Shown here piece after piece: positions 50,163 to 60,033 of a stretch of 64,000 nucleotides of DNA (the stretch's first letter is position 1; each line of letters starts with the position of its first letter). The DNA comes from Deltaproteobacteria bacterium Ga0077539 (GTDB lineage: Bacteria; Myxococcota_A; Polyangia; Polyangiales; Ga0077539): positions 1-64,000 of the forward strand of contig LNEO01000205.1 in assembly GCA_001465015.1 (NCBI GenBank), written 5' to 3'. Under the pieces are notes generated by a model. That model did no database searches. It was given only the letters and a program-made list of their open reading frames with translations, and was not told the origin of the DNA. Both the position numbers and the translations under genes were made by a program.

Positions 50163-51261
50163 CGGGAGAGAGCGCGCTGAGAGCGGCGGCGTTGGCGACG
50201 CTGGCGACGCGCGCGCGGCACTGCGCCGCGGTGGTCCTCGGTTCGAGCGCGGTGAGCTTCACGCAAAACGCTCGGGCGTATGGTTCGAGCTCCGTCGATC
50301 GACCGCGCAGCCACGCGGCCGCAGCGGTCCGCGTCGAGGCTCCTCGAGCCGCGGCGGCGGCGAGCACCGCGCTGTCCGGGACGACGCCGTCTTGAAAAGA
50401 TGGGACAAAAAATGGTTCGGCCAGCCTGGTGCGCACCCTCGCGTCGAGCGCAGGGTCGACGGCGGCGTCCGCCTCGCTGACGAGCGCGATCGCTCGATCG
50501 CCGAGGGACCGCAGCGCGTCGCGCGCGGCGCTCGAGCCGCCGTCTGCGGGGGAGGCGTCGAGCTCACGAAGCGCGCAGCGCTCGACGAAGCGAAGGGCGT
50601 CGTCGTCGGATCGAGCGTCGCCCAAGGGGCGAAACGCCGGCACCGTGGCGGCCCCCTGCCGCGCGAACTGCGGGCACGGGAGGATCGCGGCCATTTCACG
50701 GCCGAGCTCGTCGTCGAGCGTCGCCCAACCGTCGAGCTGCGCGCGCATCTCGGCGACGAGCTCTTGCGCGAGGGTGGGGCTCGTCCCTGCGCCGATCGCG
50801 GCGAGCGCGCGTCGAACGCGGCTCTGGTGCTCCGGTGACCGCAGCGCTGCGCGCGCTTCGGCGAGCGTCTCGCGCGCCTCTTGCTCGTCGTCCGCCGCGA
50901 GCGCGAGCCAGGCCATCCACAGTCGAGCGTAGGGAACATCCATCGCGACGAGGACCCGGCGCATGCGGTCCGGCGTTCGATGGGCGAGCCGCAGCAGGTG
51001 CAAGAGCGGCGTGCCTCTCGTTCGCAGGCACTGCTCGTCGCACGGGCGGAGAGGGATCCGCGCGGGCCGGCCCATGGCGCCGTCTGGTCCGATGCCGAGC
51101 GCGCGCAGCATGGGCTCGGTGAGCCCGGGCGGCGCTACGCCGCTGTCTACGACTGCGGGGACGCGGTTGTTGCTTTGGACGTTGGAAGCTCGCTCGACGC
51201 AGCTCGAAGCCAGGAGTGCTGTGGCGAGAGCCAACGAGCTCGCTCGATGAGAGAGTGTCAC
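50149..51261 (-). CDS. Hypothetical helical lipoprotein
   Basis: A 370-aa protein starting at GTG 51261 with a lipoprotein signal (HRASSLALATALLASSC, Cys about 21). The remainder is Ala/Arg-rich and helical (EARETLAEARAALRSPEHQS; LAQELVAEMRAQLDGWATL), with scattered Cys. It may form TPR-like helical hairpins, but no motif is clear. A longer frame to 51330 exists, but the signal peptide argues for the internal start. It is convergent with the Ser/Thr kinase gene. Confidence 0.65.
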   Translation of the reverse strand: MTLSHRASSLALATALLASSCVERASNVQSNNRVPAVVDSGVAPPGLTEPMLRALGIGPDGAMGRPARIPLRPCDEQCLRTRGTPLLHLLRLAHRTPDRMRRVLVAMDVPYARLWMAWLALAADDEQEARETLAEARAALRSPEHQSRVRRALAAIGAGTSPTLAQELVAEMRAQLDGWATLDDELGREMAAILPCPQFARQGAATVPAFRPLGDARSDDDALRFVERCALRELDASPADGGSSAARDALRSLGDRAIALVSEADAAVDPALDARVRTRLAEPFFVPSFQDGVVPDSAVLAAAAARGASTRTAAAAWLRGRSTELEPYARAFCVKLTALEPRTTAAQCRARVASVANAAALSALSPAAAP

Positions 51262-51339
51262 GACAGAGCGGACTGTACCTGACTGCCCGTTGAATGCAGC
51301 GGTGGCGTACGAGAGGCGCGTGCGCCACACTCACGGCCG

Positions 51340-51990
51340 ATGCTCGTCGAGCATGTCGGCCTGATGCTGTGGTTGATGCTCGGAGCGGTCGGTCAGGCCG
51401 CCTGGGCAGAAGCCGTGCTGGGACGCAACTCGGGCGCCGGGTGGGTGCTGTGGCTGAAGGCTCTGCTGCTCATCGGACCGATCGTGCTCACGCCGATGAG
51501 CGAGCTTGTGGCGCGCGAAGCCAGCGATCAACGCGTGCGTCTGTGGGCGCTGTGGGTGTGCGTCGGGGCGACGAGCGTGTATCTGACGCTCAACGTGTGC
51601 TGCGCGATGCTGCCTTGGCGTCTCGAAGAGCCCGCGCTGGTGTTGGCGAGCACGGTTCCGTCGACGGTGGTCGCGGGGCTGTGTCTGCGGTGGGCGCTGC
51701 GCTCGATCGTGACGGGAACCGATGGTGGGCCGTACGACGATTTGCGAGAGCGTCCGCGGTCGTGGGCGCACGCGATCGAGCGCGAGTCGAGCTTGCTCGG
51801 CGGGACCGCGCTGTCGATGGCGATCCTCTCGTTCTCGCTCGCCGGCCTCGCGGCGGCGGGGCTGTGGAACAAGCCCGACCGTTGGCGCGAGGTCGGCTCC
51901 ACGCTGGTCTTCTTCACGGTGTGCGGGCTGGTCTCGGTAAAAATCGCCCTGTTGCGACGGGCGACGATGCGCGCCGCGCAGGGGCTGTAG
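51340..51990 (+). CDS. Uncharacterised multi-pass membrane protein
   Basis: A 216-aa protein with about five or six hydrophobic helices (residues 7-25, 35-55, 68-92, 98-118, 153-175, 184-205) and a cytoplasmic-looking charged loop near 125-145. No family recognised. It is divergent from the helical lipoprotein gene and shows no operon partner on its strand. Confidence 0.65.
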   Translation: MLVEHVGLMLWLMLGAVGQAAWAEAVLGRNSGAGWVLWLKALLLIGPIVLTPMSELVAREASDQRVRLWALWVCVGATSVYLTLNVCCAMLPWRLEEPALVLASTVPSTVVAGLCLRWALRSIVTGTDGGPYDDLRERPRSWAHAIERESSLLGGTALSMAILSFSLAGLAAAGLWNKPDRWREVGSTLVFFTVCGLVSVKIALLRRATMRAAQGL

Positions 51991-52045
51991 ACTGCCCCGA
52001 CGTCGTGCGTCGGACCGCTCGCGCTTCGCTGGCGGTAGTTGTCGA

Positions 52046-52693
52046 TTAGCGGTCGAATTCGCGCTGAAAGATCGGCTCGATGGCGTCGACCCACGCGACG
52101 GGAACGGCGCTCGCGCCTGCTTCGGCGGCGGCGATCGCCCGACTCGCGAGGATCTTGGCGGCCGAGGGGGACTCGGACGCGCGCTCGAGCTCGAAGCCTT
52201 GCACCGCGGCGCCCGCGCCGCTTCCGACGGCGGTGGCCAGGCCTCGCGCGTGCTCAGCGCTCGCGAAATCGAGCGCCACCTTGAGCGCGCGGCGGATTCG
52301 CGTCGCCTCGAAGCCGTCGACGATCGCGCCGGTGTCGGTCTTCGGTCTTCGCTCGAGGTACCGACGCAAGAGCGCGCCGGCCGTGAAGGTCGTGACGAGG
52401 TGCATCGTGGTGTCGACCGCGCCCAACCCGGGGACGACCTTCGTGAGGAGCCATCGAGCGCCCTTCTCGACGCGTCCGCGAGCAGACATGGGGTCTTCGA
52501 GGGTCACGAGCAGCTTGCGCGCTTCGGCCGTGAGGGTGACTCCGCACTCTTTGGCGACGCGGTCGAACATCGCGCCGCGCACTGCGCGGACGAAGGGACC
52601 ATCGACGAAGGGAGGGAGCACTCGAGAGAGTGCAGCAGAGACCGCGCCGTACGCGATCCAGCGGGACTCCGAGCGGTGCGTGGTGTCGGACAT
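52046..52693 (-). CDS. Uncharacterised protein, operon with Ser/Thr kinase
   Basis: A 215-aa mainly helical protein with two glycine-containing amphipathic or weakly hydrophobic stretches (WLLTKVVPGLGAVDTTMHLV near 83-102; ATAVGSGAGAAVQGF near 155). No signal peptide. No family recognised. It begins 16 bp after the kinase gene on the same strand, so it may be a kinase substrate or partner. That link is by position only. Confidence 0.6.
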   Translation of the reverse strand: MSDTTHRSESRWIAYGAVSAALSRVLPPFVDGPFVRAVRGAMFDRVAKECGVTLTAEARKLLVTLEDPMSARGRVEKGARWLLTKVVPGLGAVDTTMHLVTTFTAGALLRRYLERRPKTDTGAIVDGFEATRIRRALKVALDFASAEHARGLATAVGSGAGAAVQGFELERASESPSAAKILASRAIAAAEAGASAVPVAWVDAIEPIFQREFDR

Positions 52694-52709
52694 GGGAGGA
52701 AAGGCTCGT

Positions 52710-54017
52710 TCAGCGCGGGCGCGGCGTTCGAACGCGGCCGCGAGCGGGGGCTGTCGTACTCGTGCCGTTCGAGGGCGCGTTGGCCTGGGCGCCAGGCGCG
52801 GGCTGAGCGGCGCGCGGCTCGACGCGGTTGGCGCGATCGCTGTTGTCGGCGGTCGCGTTGTCCTTCCATCGGACGAACGAGAGGGCGACAGCGGCGACGA
52901 GCACGACCGAGACGATCGCGATCGAGCTGGCGTTGAGCTTGGGGCTCGGCTGCGCCGAGGGCGACCCCGGCTTGATTTCTTGTGTCTGCCCCTTGGCCTT
53001 GTCGCCTTCGACCGGAGCGGGGACCGCGCCGCCGTGCTGGTGCCGACGAACGAGCGGCGCCGTGGCCACCGCGGACACCTGCGCGCTCCCGCGAAACGCG
53101 GCGGCGAGCGTCGCGGCGAACTCGCTGGAGGACAAGAATCGATCGTTGGCCTTCTTCGACAGCGCTCGCTCGAAGCACTGATCGACGAGCGCGGGGAGGT
53201 CTTTCACCCATTTGCTCGGCGGCGGGGGCACGTCGTTGGCGACCGCGTACGAGACGGCCACGGCGTCGTCGCCGGGAAAAGGGCGGATCCCGCAGAGCGA
53301 CTCGTAGAGCACCGCGGCGAGCGAAAACTGGTCGCCGCGCGCGGTGTACACGCCGCGCGTGATCGCCTCGGGAGAGGCGTACGCGGGCGTTCCGAGAAAC
53401 TGACCGTCGCGCGTGAGCTGCACGTCCGAGACGCGCGCGATGCCGAAGTCGGTGACCTTCACCGCCCCGTCGGGCGCGATGAGGATGTTGTCGGGCTTTA
53501 CGTCGCGATGAATGATCCCTGCGGCGTGCATCGCGTCGAGCGCCGCGCCGACGCCCCGAGCGAGGGCGACGACGGCGCGCGCGTCGAGCTTGCCGTCGTT
53601 GATGCGGGCGCGGAGCGTCTGGCCAGAGACGTATTCGTAGACGAGGTAGGGGCCGAGGGTCGCGTCGATTCCCGTGTCGTGCAGCGTGACGACGTTGGGG
53701 TGCTGGAGTCGCGCAGCGGCGCGGGCCTCGTTGCGAAAGCGGGCGATGTACGCGTCTCGCGCGTTGCCCGCGGCGTCGAGCCTCAGCACTTTGATAGCGA
53801 TCTGGCGGCCGAGCTCTGGGTCTGTCGCGAGGTAGACCCTGCCCATCGCGCCTTCTCCGAGGAGCCTCGAGACCTGATATCGACCAATGGCTGGCGGCGT
53901 CGAAGGCCGCGAGCTCGGGCGCTTGGGCTCGATTCGAGCAGGAGGCTGAGCGGCAGGCCGAGCGTCTCGACGCTCATTTGTCGCAGCCAGCGCGTTCGCG
54001 ATCGGGTCAGCCTCCAC
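52710..54017 (-). CDS. Membrane-anchored Ser/Thr protein kinase
   Basis: A 435-aa Hanks-type kinase with an N-terminal Pro/Arg-rich extension of about 45 residues. Motifs are LGEGAMGRVYLA, IAIKVL, HRDVKPDN, DFGIAR and GTPAYASPEA. A single transmembrane helix near 372-390 (SIAIVSVVLVAAVALSFV) is followed by a short Ala/Pro/Arg tail with no recognisable sensor domain. It is in an operon with the unknown 215-aa protein. AroE is encoded just upstream on the same strand. Confidence 0.92.
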   Translation of the reverse strand: MEADPIANALAATNERRDARPAAQPPARIEPKRPSSRPSTPPAIGRYQVSRLLGEGAMGRVYLATDPELGRQIAIKVLRLDAAGNARDAYIARFRNEARAAARLQHPNVVTLHDTGIDATLGPYLVYEYVSGQTLRARINDGKLDARAVVALARGVGAALDAMHAAGIIHRDVKPDNILIAPDGAVKVTDFGIARVSDVQLTRDGQFLGTPAYASPEAITRGVYTARGDQFSLAAVLYESLCGIRPFPGDDAVAVSYAVANDVPPPPSKWVKDLPALVDQCFERALSKKANDRFLSSSEFAATLAAAFRGSAQVSAVATAPLVRRHQHGGAVPAPVEGDKAKGQTQEIKPGSPSAQPSPKLNASSIAIVSVVLVAAVALSFVRWKDNATADNSDRANRVEPRAAQPAPGAQANAPSNGTSTTAPARGRVRTPRPR

Positions 54018-54031
54018 GATGATGACGGAAT

Positions 54032-54928
54032 CTATCCGCCCGAATCACCGTCGTCGAGAAACCGACGGAACGCGCTCGCCGGCGGAGCTCCACCGCACCA
54101 GCGCGCGAGGGCGAGCGCCCCTTGGCGAGCGAGCATTCCCAGCCCGTCCACCGTGTGGATTCCCCGCGCTTTCGCGACCTTCAGCCAGGGGGTTAGCACC
54201 GGGGCGTACACGATGTCCATCGCGGTCGCGCGGCTCCGCGCATGACCGATCCATCGCTGCGCGGCGTCGTACTCGAGATCGCCAACGAGCTGGGCAGCCC
54301 CCGAGCGATGCATCCCGAGCGGCGTACATTGGATCACGATGTCCGCTCTCTCGTGTGCGCTCTTCACGGATTCATCGTCGGCCCACGAGAGCGCGAGGCC
54401 ATCGCGAACGCCGAGGCCATCGCAAGCGCGGACGCAGTCGATTCCCTGATCGATCGCGCGGGCCACGACGGTGATCGAGCGGCAACCTTCTCGCGCGAGC
54501 CCGACCGCGACGGCGCGCGCGGCGCCGCCTGCGCCGAGGAGAACAACGTTGGCCCCAGCGATCGACACGCCTGCGTCAGTGAGCGCGCGGGCGGCTCCAG
54601 GGGCGTCGGTGTTGTGCGCGGCCCATCCAGCGCCGAGAGGAGAGAGCACGTTCGCCGCTCCGATGCGGCGAGCGTCGTCGTCGACGACTGTGCAGAGATC
54701 GATGACCGCGCGCTTGTGGGGGACGGTCACGTTGGCTCCGGCGCAGTTCATCGCGCGCAGCGCGGCGAGGACCGCGGCGAGCTCATCGGGCGCGACGTCG
54801 AACGCCAGATACGCGAAGTCCTCGTGACGACCGAGCGCCGCGAGGGCGGCGGTCATCATGGCTGGCGAGCGCGAGTGCGAGACCGGGTGGCCGAGCAGCG
54901 CGAGCAGGCGCGTCTTTGCGGTGGTCAC
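54032..54928 (-). CDS. aroE: Shikimate dehydrogenase
   Basis: A 298-aa NADP-dependent enzyme reducing 3-dehydroshikimate to shikimate. Key blocks are LLGHPVSHSRSPAMM (shikimate-binding serines), GANVTVPHKRAV with the catalytic Lys near 72, GWAAHNTDAPG with the catalytic Asp, the glycine-rich NADP loop LLGAGGAARAVAVGL, and DGLGMLARQGALALARW at the end. The start is GTG at 54928, chosen because the family N-terminus begins there and the upstream gene ends 11 bp before. Confidence 0.93.
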   Translation of the reverse strand: MTTAKTRLLALLGHPVSHSRSPAMMTAALAALGRHEDFAYLAFDVAPDELAAVLAALRAMNCAGANVTVPHKRAVIDLCTVVDDDARRIGAANVLSPLGAGWAAHNTDAPGAARALTDAGVSIAGANVVLLGAGGAARAVAVGLAREGCRSITVVARAIDQGIDCVRACDGLGVRDGLALSWADDESVKSAHERADIVIQCTPLGMHRSGAAQLVGDLEYDAAQRWIGHARSRATAMDIVYAPVLTPWLKVAKARGIHTVDGLGMLARQGALALARWCGGAPPASAFRRFLDDGDSGG

Positions 54929-54939
54929 GGCGTCGAGCG

Positions 54940-56892
54940 TCAGCGCAGCGCTTGAGCGAGGCCGGTGAGGGTCGAGTTCTGGACCTCGATTTCGAGCGAG
55001 AATCGCTGGTTTCCATCGACCTCGGCGTTGCTCATCCGAAGCACGATGGGCGTCGCTCCGCGGTCTGGCATTCGAGCGATCGCGGCGCGCGCGTCTGTCG
55101 CGGCGCGCTGCTGCTGTTGCTGCCTCAGCATGAGGTTGGGAAATCCCGCGGGAATAAAGGACCACGAGAACGCCCCTCCCCGCGCGCCGTGCGCCGCGAG
55201 GTCGAGCGCCGGGACCGTGCGCGCGGAGATCTCTGCCCATCGAGCGCGCACGTCGGGACCGGAGACCACGGTCACGTACGGCCCGTCGGGGATGAACAAG
55301 TACTGCATCGGCGGCGCCGTCGCCGGCGCGCGCGCGGGTCGACGAGCCGTCCCTGTCGGGTTCATGGTGCGCGCGGCCTCTGCCATCGCGGCGAAGTCGG
55401 GCAGCTCGAAGGCAAACGATCCTGCGGGCAGTCCTCGCGTCGGGATCTCGCGGACCTGCCGCCAGTTGACGCTGTACCGACGCGCGTCGGCCCTGCGCGC
55501 GAGCGTGTCGATCGCCCGCGTAAACGCTGGATTGCGGACGATCGTGAGGAGCTGTCGCGTGTCTGCGATCGACGCAGTGGCGCGCGCGGCGTCTGGATAC
55601 CGAATGATCCCGGTCGCCATGGGGCGGCCCTGCGCGTCGGCTCCGACGGTGACGGCGACCCCGAGGTCGGCGTCGAGCTGTCGCGTGAGGACTTGCTGCA
55701 GCTGCGTGAGCATCGCGGGCGGGAGCCTCGCCTCGTTGCGACCAAGGGCCACGGCGATATCCGTGAGCGGGCGCGCGTAGGGGGCCCACGCCTGGTGTCC
55801 GAGGCTGCCGGTGAGCACCATCGCCGAGTCCCCGGACAAGCGCTGAAGGTGCTGCTCGGGCAAGGGCGGTGCGGTGCGCGATCCTTCGAGCAGGGCTCGC
55901 GCGAACGATCCGCTCGGGTTGCGGAGATCGCCGCTGCCGACGAGGCGCACGCGCTGGTCGTCGAAGGTCACGGTGAGGTCGAGGCCTGTGGACTCGCCCC
56001 AGATGGCGCGGGTGTTGGCGACGAAATCGTGTGCGAGCCGCACGAGCGGCTGTCGAACGTCCGCGTGGTTGAACGGCGGCTCAGTGCTTCGGCCGAGGTC
56101 GCGGTCGATCTCTCGGTCGATCTCGTCGAGCGCTCGCGTGACGTCTTGCGAGAGCATCGCGCGAATGGCGTTGGGAAACACCGTCGCGACGATGGCGTTC
56201 GCCGGCGAATCGCGCCGCGTGAGCGTTCGCGCGAGGAAGGGGGTGACCGTTTCGAGTCCGGATCGAGCGCCGGTCGTGCAGGTGAGCCGCCCTTCGTTGG
56301 GCCTCGGGGTGGGCGAGATGAAGCAGACGCTGCTCTCTTCGCGGGAGGGCGCGGCGAGCTCTTTGTCTGCGCCGTTGCGCTGGGGGGTCTGATCGGGCTC
56401 GTTGCCGACCGCGGTGACCTCGATCACGCCGTTGCCGAGCGGTCGAGAGCGAAACCCTCGTCCGAGTCGCTGCAGCGTCGTCTGCGGCGCTGGGATGGCG
56501 AGGGATAGGACGAAGGACGGGCGTCCGCCGGCGAACACGACGGCTCCGTCCATGGGTCGATCGGTCTGCACCACGCGCGCGAGCGCCTCGTTGCCGAGCA
56601 CTTGCGAGAGCAGCTCTCCTGCGACGCCGTTGGCCTGCTGTTCATCGACGAACCCGTAGCGCGCGATGCGGGTCGCGACGGTGCGCACGCTCGTGGCGCG
56701 CACGAGCGCGACGAGCTCTGCAGGGGCCGCGACCTCGGACACGTCGTCCGGAGCGACGACGGCGCGCCGCTCGTTGCCGCTCGGCGCCGTGATCTGCTGG
56801 TTATTGACGGTCGTGGTGGTGGTCGTGCCACCAGTGCACGACGCGAGGGCGAGCGAGAGCAGCGCGGTGCGCGCGGGGGTCCATGGCTTCAT
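54940..56892 (-). CDS. Large hypothetical lipoprotein
   Basis: A 650-aa lipoprotein (signal ending LASC, Cys about 19, then a Thr run). The body is a mix of short strands and helices with repeated features (VRTVATRIARYGFVDEQQAN; DGAVVFAGGRPSFVLSLAIP; DSAMVLTGSLGHQAW) that suggest two related halves. No family recognised. It lies upstream of aroE with an 11-bp gap and downstream of the outer-membrane-like protein gene on the same strand. Confidence 0.7.
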   Translation of the reverse strand: MKPWTPARTALLSLALASCTGGTTTTTTVNNQQITAPSGNERRAVVAPDDVSEVAAPAELVALVRATSVRTVATRIARYGFVDEQQANGVAGELLSQVLGNEALARVVQTDRPMDGAVVFAGGRPSFVLSLAIPAPQTTLQRLGRGFRSRPLGNGVIEVTAVGNEPDQTPQRNGADKELAAPSREESSVCFISPTPRPNEGRLTCTTGARSGLETVTPFLARTLTRRDSPANAIVATVFPNAIRAMLSQDVTRALDEIDREIDRDLGRSTEPPFNHADVRQPLVRLAHDFVANTRAIWGESTGLDLTVTFDDQRVRLVGSGDLRNPSGSFARALLEGSRTAPPLPEQHLQRLSGDSAMVLTGSLGHQAWAPYARPLTDIAVALGRNEARLPPAMLTQLQQVLTRQLDADLGVAVTVGADAQGRPMATGIIRYPDAARATASIADTRQLLTIVRNPAFTRAIDTLARRADARRYSVNWRQVREIPTRGLPAGSFAFELPDFAAMAEAARTMNPTGTARRPARAPATAPPMQYLFIPDGPYVTVVSGPDVRARWAEISARTVPALDLAAHGARGGAFSWSFIPAGFPNLMLRQQQQQRAATDARAAIARMPDRGATPIVLRMSNAEVDGNQRFSLEIEVQNSTLTGLAQALR

Positions 56893-56934
56893 TCGGAGAG
56901 TTGCGGGAAGCGTACAACAGCGTCTCGCGATGAA

Positions 56935-57669
56935 CTACTGCGCGCGCGTTCGGCGAAAGAGCTCGACGTACAGCGCGACGAAGGGCACCGCGAGCAGCTG
57001 CAGGTCGACGTCGATTCCCGCGGCGATGTCCGTGCTGTTTTGCACGCCAAAGAAGTGTCGCGCCTCGACCCAGAGACCAAAGGACAGCGCGTATACCCCG
57101 TGGTAGTTGTGCGAGCGAATGCCCCAGAAGAGCCGCCCCGAGGCGCCCGGCGCCAGGCTCGTGCCGTCCCAGCGGAGCGCGAAGGAGGGAGTGAGCACCA
57201 GCGGAAACGCCTCGGTGATGGGCAACAACAAGCTCGCCCCGAGCGACGGCGTGACGTCCGCGAAGTGATCGATGCGCGCGGCGATGGCGGGGCCGATTCC
57301 GAAGGCGCGCGGCGTGGTGCGGCCAAAGAGCATGTCTGCCCGCCAGGCGAGCGTGAAGACCCCGGCCGGAACGAGCCCCGGCGCGAAGCGCGCTCCTCCG
57401 CCGAGGACCACTTGTGCAGTGAACTCGAAGGGCGGTCGCCGCGGCGGCCCCGCGGTCTGTTGGTCGCTCTCGCCGCCAGGCGCTGCGCTCGTCGCCGCGC
57501 TGGGCGCGTTGTTTGCGGCGGTCGCGTTGGTCGCTGCGCGGCTCGTTGCACTCGCTGTTGCGTCGGTCGCGCTGGACGCGTCGCTCGTCGCCGCTGTGCC
57601 CTGCACGGCCTGCGCCGAGGGGGACGGCTGCAGCGCTTGGGCGGCGACGGACAGCAGGATCGAGAACAT
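56935..57669 (-). CDS. Predicted outer-membrane beta-barrel protein
   Basis: A 244-aa protein. The ATG at 57669 gives a signal peptide (MFSILLSVAAQALQPSPSAQ). A low-complexity Ala/Thr/Ser/Asp segment (to about 90) precedes alternating amphipathic strands (FTAQVVLGGGARFAPG; GASLLLPITEAFPLVLTPSF; YALSFGLWVEARHFFG) as in a small barrel. It ends in ELFRRTRAQ rather than a terminal aromatic. The longer frame to 57801 lacks a signal peptide at its start. Function unknown. Confidence 0.65.
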   Translation of the reverse strand: MFSILLSVAAQALQPSPSAQAVQGTAATSDASSATDATASATSRAATNATAANNAPSAATSAAPGGESDQQTAGPPRRPPFEFTAQVVLGGGARFAPGLVPAGVFTLAWRADMLFGRTTPRAFGIGPAIAARIDHFADVTPSLGASLLLPITEAFPLVLTPSFALRWDGTSLAPGASGRLFWGIRSHNYHGVYALSFGLWVEARHFFGVQNSTDIAAGIDVDLQLLAVPFVALYVELFRRTRAQ

Positions 57670-57803
57670 GGGCCTGGCGATTGGGAGCGTCGCAGGGGGC
57701 GAGCGGTTCGATTGAGAGGGCCAGCGGAAGAAATCCGAGGGGCGTCGGCAGACATCAGTTCTACCGCTCGAACCACGAGCGGCGCTACCATGCGTGGCCA
57801 ACG

Positions 57804-58943
57804 ATGACCGAGACGATTCGATTGGCGAGGCCGCATTTCGACGAGCAAGAAGAGCTGGCCGTCGCGCGCGTGCTGCGCTCGGGGATGCTCGTACAAGGCC
57901 CAGAGGTCGCAGCGTTCGAGAAGGAGACGCTCGCCGCGCTGCAGGCGTCGGATGACACTGCCGCCGTCGCGGTCGCCAACGGGACGTGCGCGCTCGAGCT
58001 CGCGTTGGCGGCGCTCGATGTGGGGCCGGGGGACGAGGTGATCGTTCCGAGCGTGACGTGGCCGTCGCCGGGCAACGCGGTGATTCTTCGCGGGGCCGTT
58101 CCGGTGATCGCCGATGTCTTGCCGACGACGTTCAACCTCGACCCCAAGTCCGTGGCGAAGCTCTTGACCCCGAAGACCCGCGCGATCATCGCGGTCGATC
58201 AGTTCGGCGTCCCTGCGGACATCGCGGGCGTCCGTCGCGTCGCCGGTGACATCCCGATCATCGAGGACGCGGCGTGCGCGATCGGCAGCACCATCGATGG
58301 CACATCCTGCGGGCTTCAAGGCGACGTCGGGACCTTCAGCTTTCACCCGCGCAAAGTCGTGTCGACCGGAGAGGGCGGCATGATCGTCTCCTGGCGGCGC
58401 GCGCTCGTGACGCGGCTCCGAACGCTGCGCAACCACGGGCAGGTCGAGCCGGGAATCTTCCGAGAAGCAGGTCCCAACGAGCGCATGAGCGAGATGCAGG
58501 CCGCCATCGGTCGCGTGCAAATCTCCAAGCTTCCAGAGATCCTGAGGCTGCGTCGCGCCGTCGCCGAAGAGATCCGCGACGGGCTCGACCTCGCGTGGCA
58601 GAAGATCCCCGACGCCGCGAGGGTCAACCACCAGACGCTCGGGTTCGTGCTCCCCAAGCCGCAGAGCGGGACGCGTCGCGCCGCGCGAGACGCGCTCGTC
58701 AAGGCGCTTCGCGAAGACGGCGTCGAGGCGAATTTTCTCTCGTACGCGCTGCACAGACTGCCGCCGTTTGCGGCACACGCAATCAACTCGGTCCGCGAGC
58801 TGCACGTCTCCGAGGTGATCGTGGACGGAGGAATGGCCGTGCCGATCCATACCAAGATGAGCGCAGCGGACGCAGCGCGGGTGATCGACGTCGTGCGCAA
58901 GCACGCGGCGTGGGCCATCGGCTCGCGCGAGCTCGAGCTCTGA
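57804..58943 (+). CDS. DegT/DnrJ/EryC1-family PLP aminotransferase
   Basis: A 379-aa PLP enzyme that typically aminates nucleotide-linked keto sugars. It has VANGTCALELAL (cofactor phosphate site), DEVIVPSVTWPSPGNAV, FNLDP, VDQFGVPADI, the IIEDAACAIGS aspartate, and the Schiff-base Lys in FSFHPRKVVSTGEGGMI (about 181). The C-terminus is normal. No sugar-nucleotide genes are adjacent, so the substrate is unknown. The ATG at 57804 is chosen at the family N-terminus. An ABC ATPase gene follows after 14 bp. Confidence 0.9.
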   Translation: MTETIRLARPHFDEQEELAVARVLRSGMLVQGPEVAAFEKETLAALQASDDTAAVAVANGTCALELALAALDVGPGDEVIVPSVTWPSPGNAVILRGAVPVIADVLPTTFNLDPKSVAKLLTPKTRAIIAVDQFGVPADIAGVRRVAGDIPIIEDAACAIGSTIDGTSCGLQGDVGTFSFHPRKVVSTGEGGMIVSWRRALVTRLRTLRNHGQVEPGIFREAGPNERMSEMQAAIGRVQISKLPEILRLRRAVAEEIRDGLDLAWQKIPDAARVNHQTLGFVLPKPQSGTRRAARDALVKALREDGVEANFLSYALHRLPPFAAHAINSVRELHVSEVIVDGGMAVPIHTKMSAADAARVIDVVRKHAAWAIGSRELEL

Positions 58944-58957
58944 GCGGTCGGGCGTCC

Positions 58958-59980
58958 ATGGCGTCGAGCGACAAGGTCATCGTCGAGGTCCGCGAGCTGA
59001 TCAAGACGTTTTCGCTCGGGCTCGTGCGGCTGCGCGAGCGCCCTCCGGGCACCGAGCCGACGACGATCGAACGGCTGCTCGCGAAGCTCCCGGCCGCGGA
59101 CAAATTTCACCGTCGCGTCGAGGCCGTGAAGAGCATCTCGTTCGACGTGTACGAGAACGAGATCTTCGGATTTCTCGGCCCCAACGGCGCGGGAAAGACC
59201 ACGACGATCAAGATGCTGCTGGGGCTGATCTTTCCGACCCGCGGGACGGCGCGGCTGTTCGGGCGCGAGGTGACCGACCCAGAGGCGCGCAGGATGCTCG
59301 GGTTTCTTCCAGAGAATCCGTATCTCTACCAGTACCTCACGGGCCTCGAGCTCATGGACTTTTGCGGCAGGCTCGCCGGCCTCGACGCCGCTCAGCGCAA
59401 GAAGCGCACGAGCGAGCTCATCGAACGCGTGGGCCTCAACCACGCCGCGGATCGCCCGGTGCGCAAGTACTCCAAGGGCATGATGCAGCGCCTCGGCCTG
59501 GCGCAGGCGCTGCTCGGCGAGCCCAAGCTTCTCGTGCTCGACGAGCCGATGACGGGCCTCGATCCCATCGGCCGCAAAGAGGTGCGCGACCTCATGCTCG
59601 AAGAGAAGAAGAAGGGCTGCACCCTGCTCTTCTCGTCGCACATCTTGAGCGACGTCGAGATGCTCTGCGACCGCGTGGCGATCATTCATCGCGGGCAGAT
59701 GAGCGCGTACGGGAGGCTCGACGAGCTCTTGCGCTCGGACGTTCGCCACGTCGAGATCGAGGTCTCGGGCGCAGACGATGCGCTGAAGAGCGCGATCGCC
59801 GAGAAGGCGCTGCGCGTCGATCCGATGGGCGCCAACACGGTGTTTACCGTCGAAGGCGACGCCAACGCCGACGCGGTGATCGACGCGGTACGTGCAAAGG
59901 GTGCGCGCATCGTCGCTGTGACGCCGAGGCGCGAGACGCTCGAGGACCTCTTCGTGCGCAAGGCGCTCGTGAGCGGTTGA
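58958..59980 (+). CDS. ABC transporter ATP-binding protein
   Basis: A 340-aa ATPase of the ABC-2/drug and lipid export type. Walker A is GPNGAGKTTT (about 71), the Q-loop is near PENPYLYQYL, the signature is KYSKGMMQRLGLAQAL, Walker B is LLVLDEPMTGLDP and the H-loop is FSSHIL. An insert of about 25 residues (LRERPPGTEPTTIERLLAKLPA) precedes Walker A, and the C-terminal domain is the VEIEVSG type. No permease gene is adjacent in the window, which is unusual for this class. Confidence 0.9.
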   Translation: MASSDKVIVEVRELIKTFSLGLVRLRERPPGTEPTTIERLLAKLPAADKFHRRVEAVKSISFDVYENEIFGFLGPNGAGKTTTIKMLLGLIFPTRGTARLFGREVTDPEARRMLGFLPENPYLYQYLTGLELMDFCGRLAGLDAAQRKKRTSELIERVGLNHAADRPVRKYSKGMMQRLGLAQALLGEPKLLVLDEPMTGLDPIGRKEVRDLMLEEKKKGCTLLFSSHILSDVEMLCDRVAIIHRGQMSAYGRLDELLRSDVRHVEIEVSGADDALKSAIAEKALRVDPMGANTVFTVEGDANADAVIDAVRAKGARIVAVTPRRETLEDLFVRKALVSG

Positions 59981-60033
59981 GCGCGCGCCCAGAGAAAACA
60001 GCGCTATTCTTCGAGGATCAGGAGGTCCCGAAG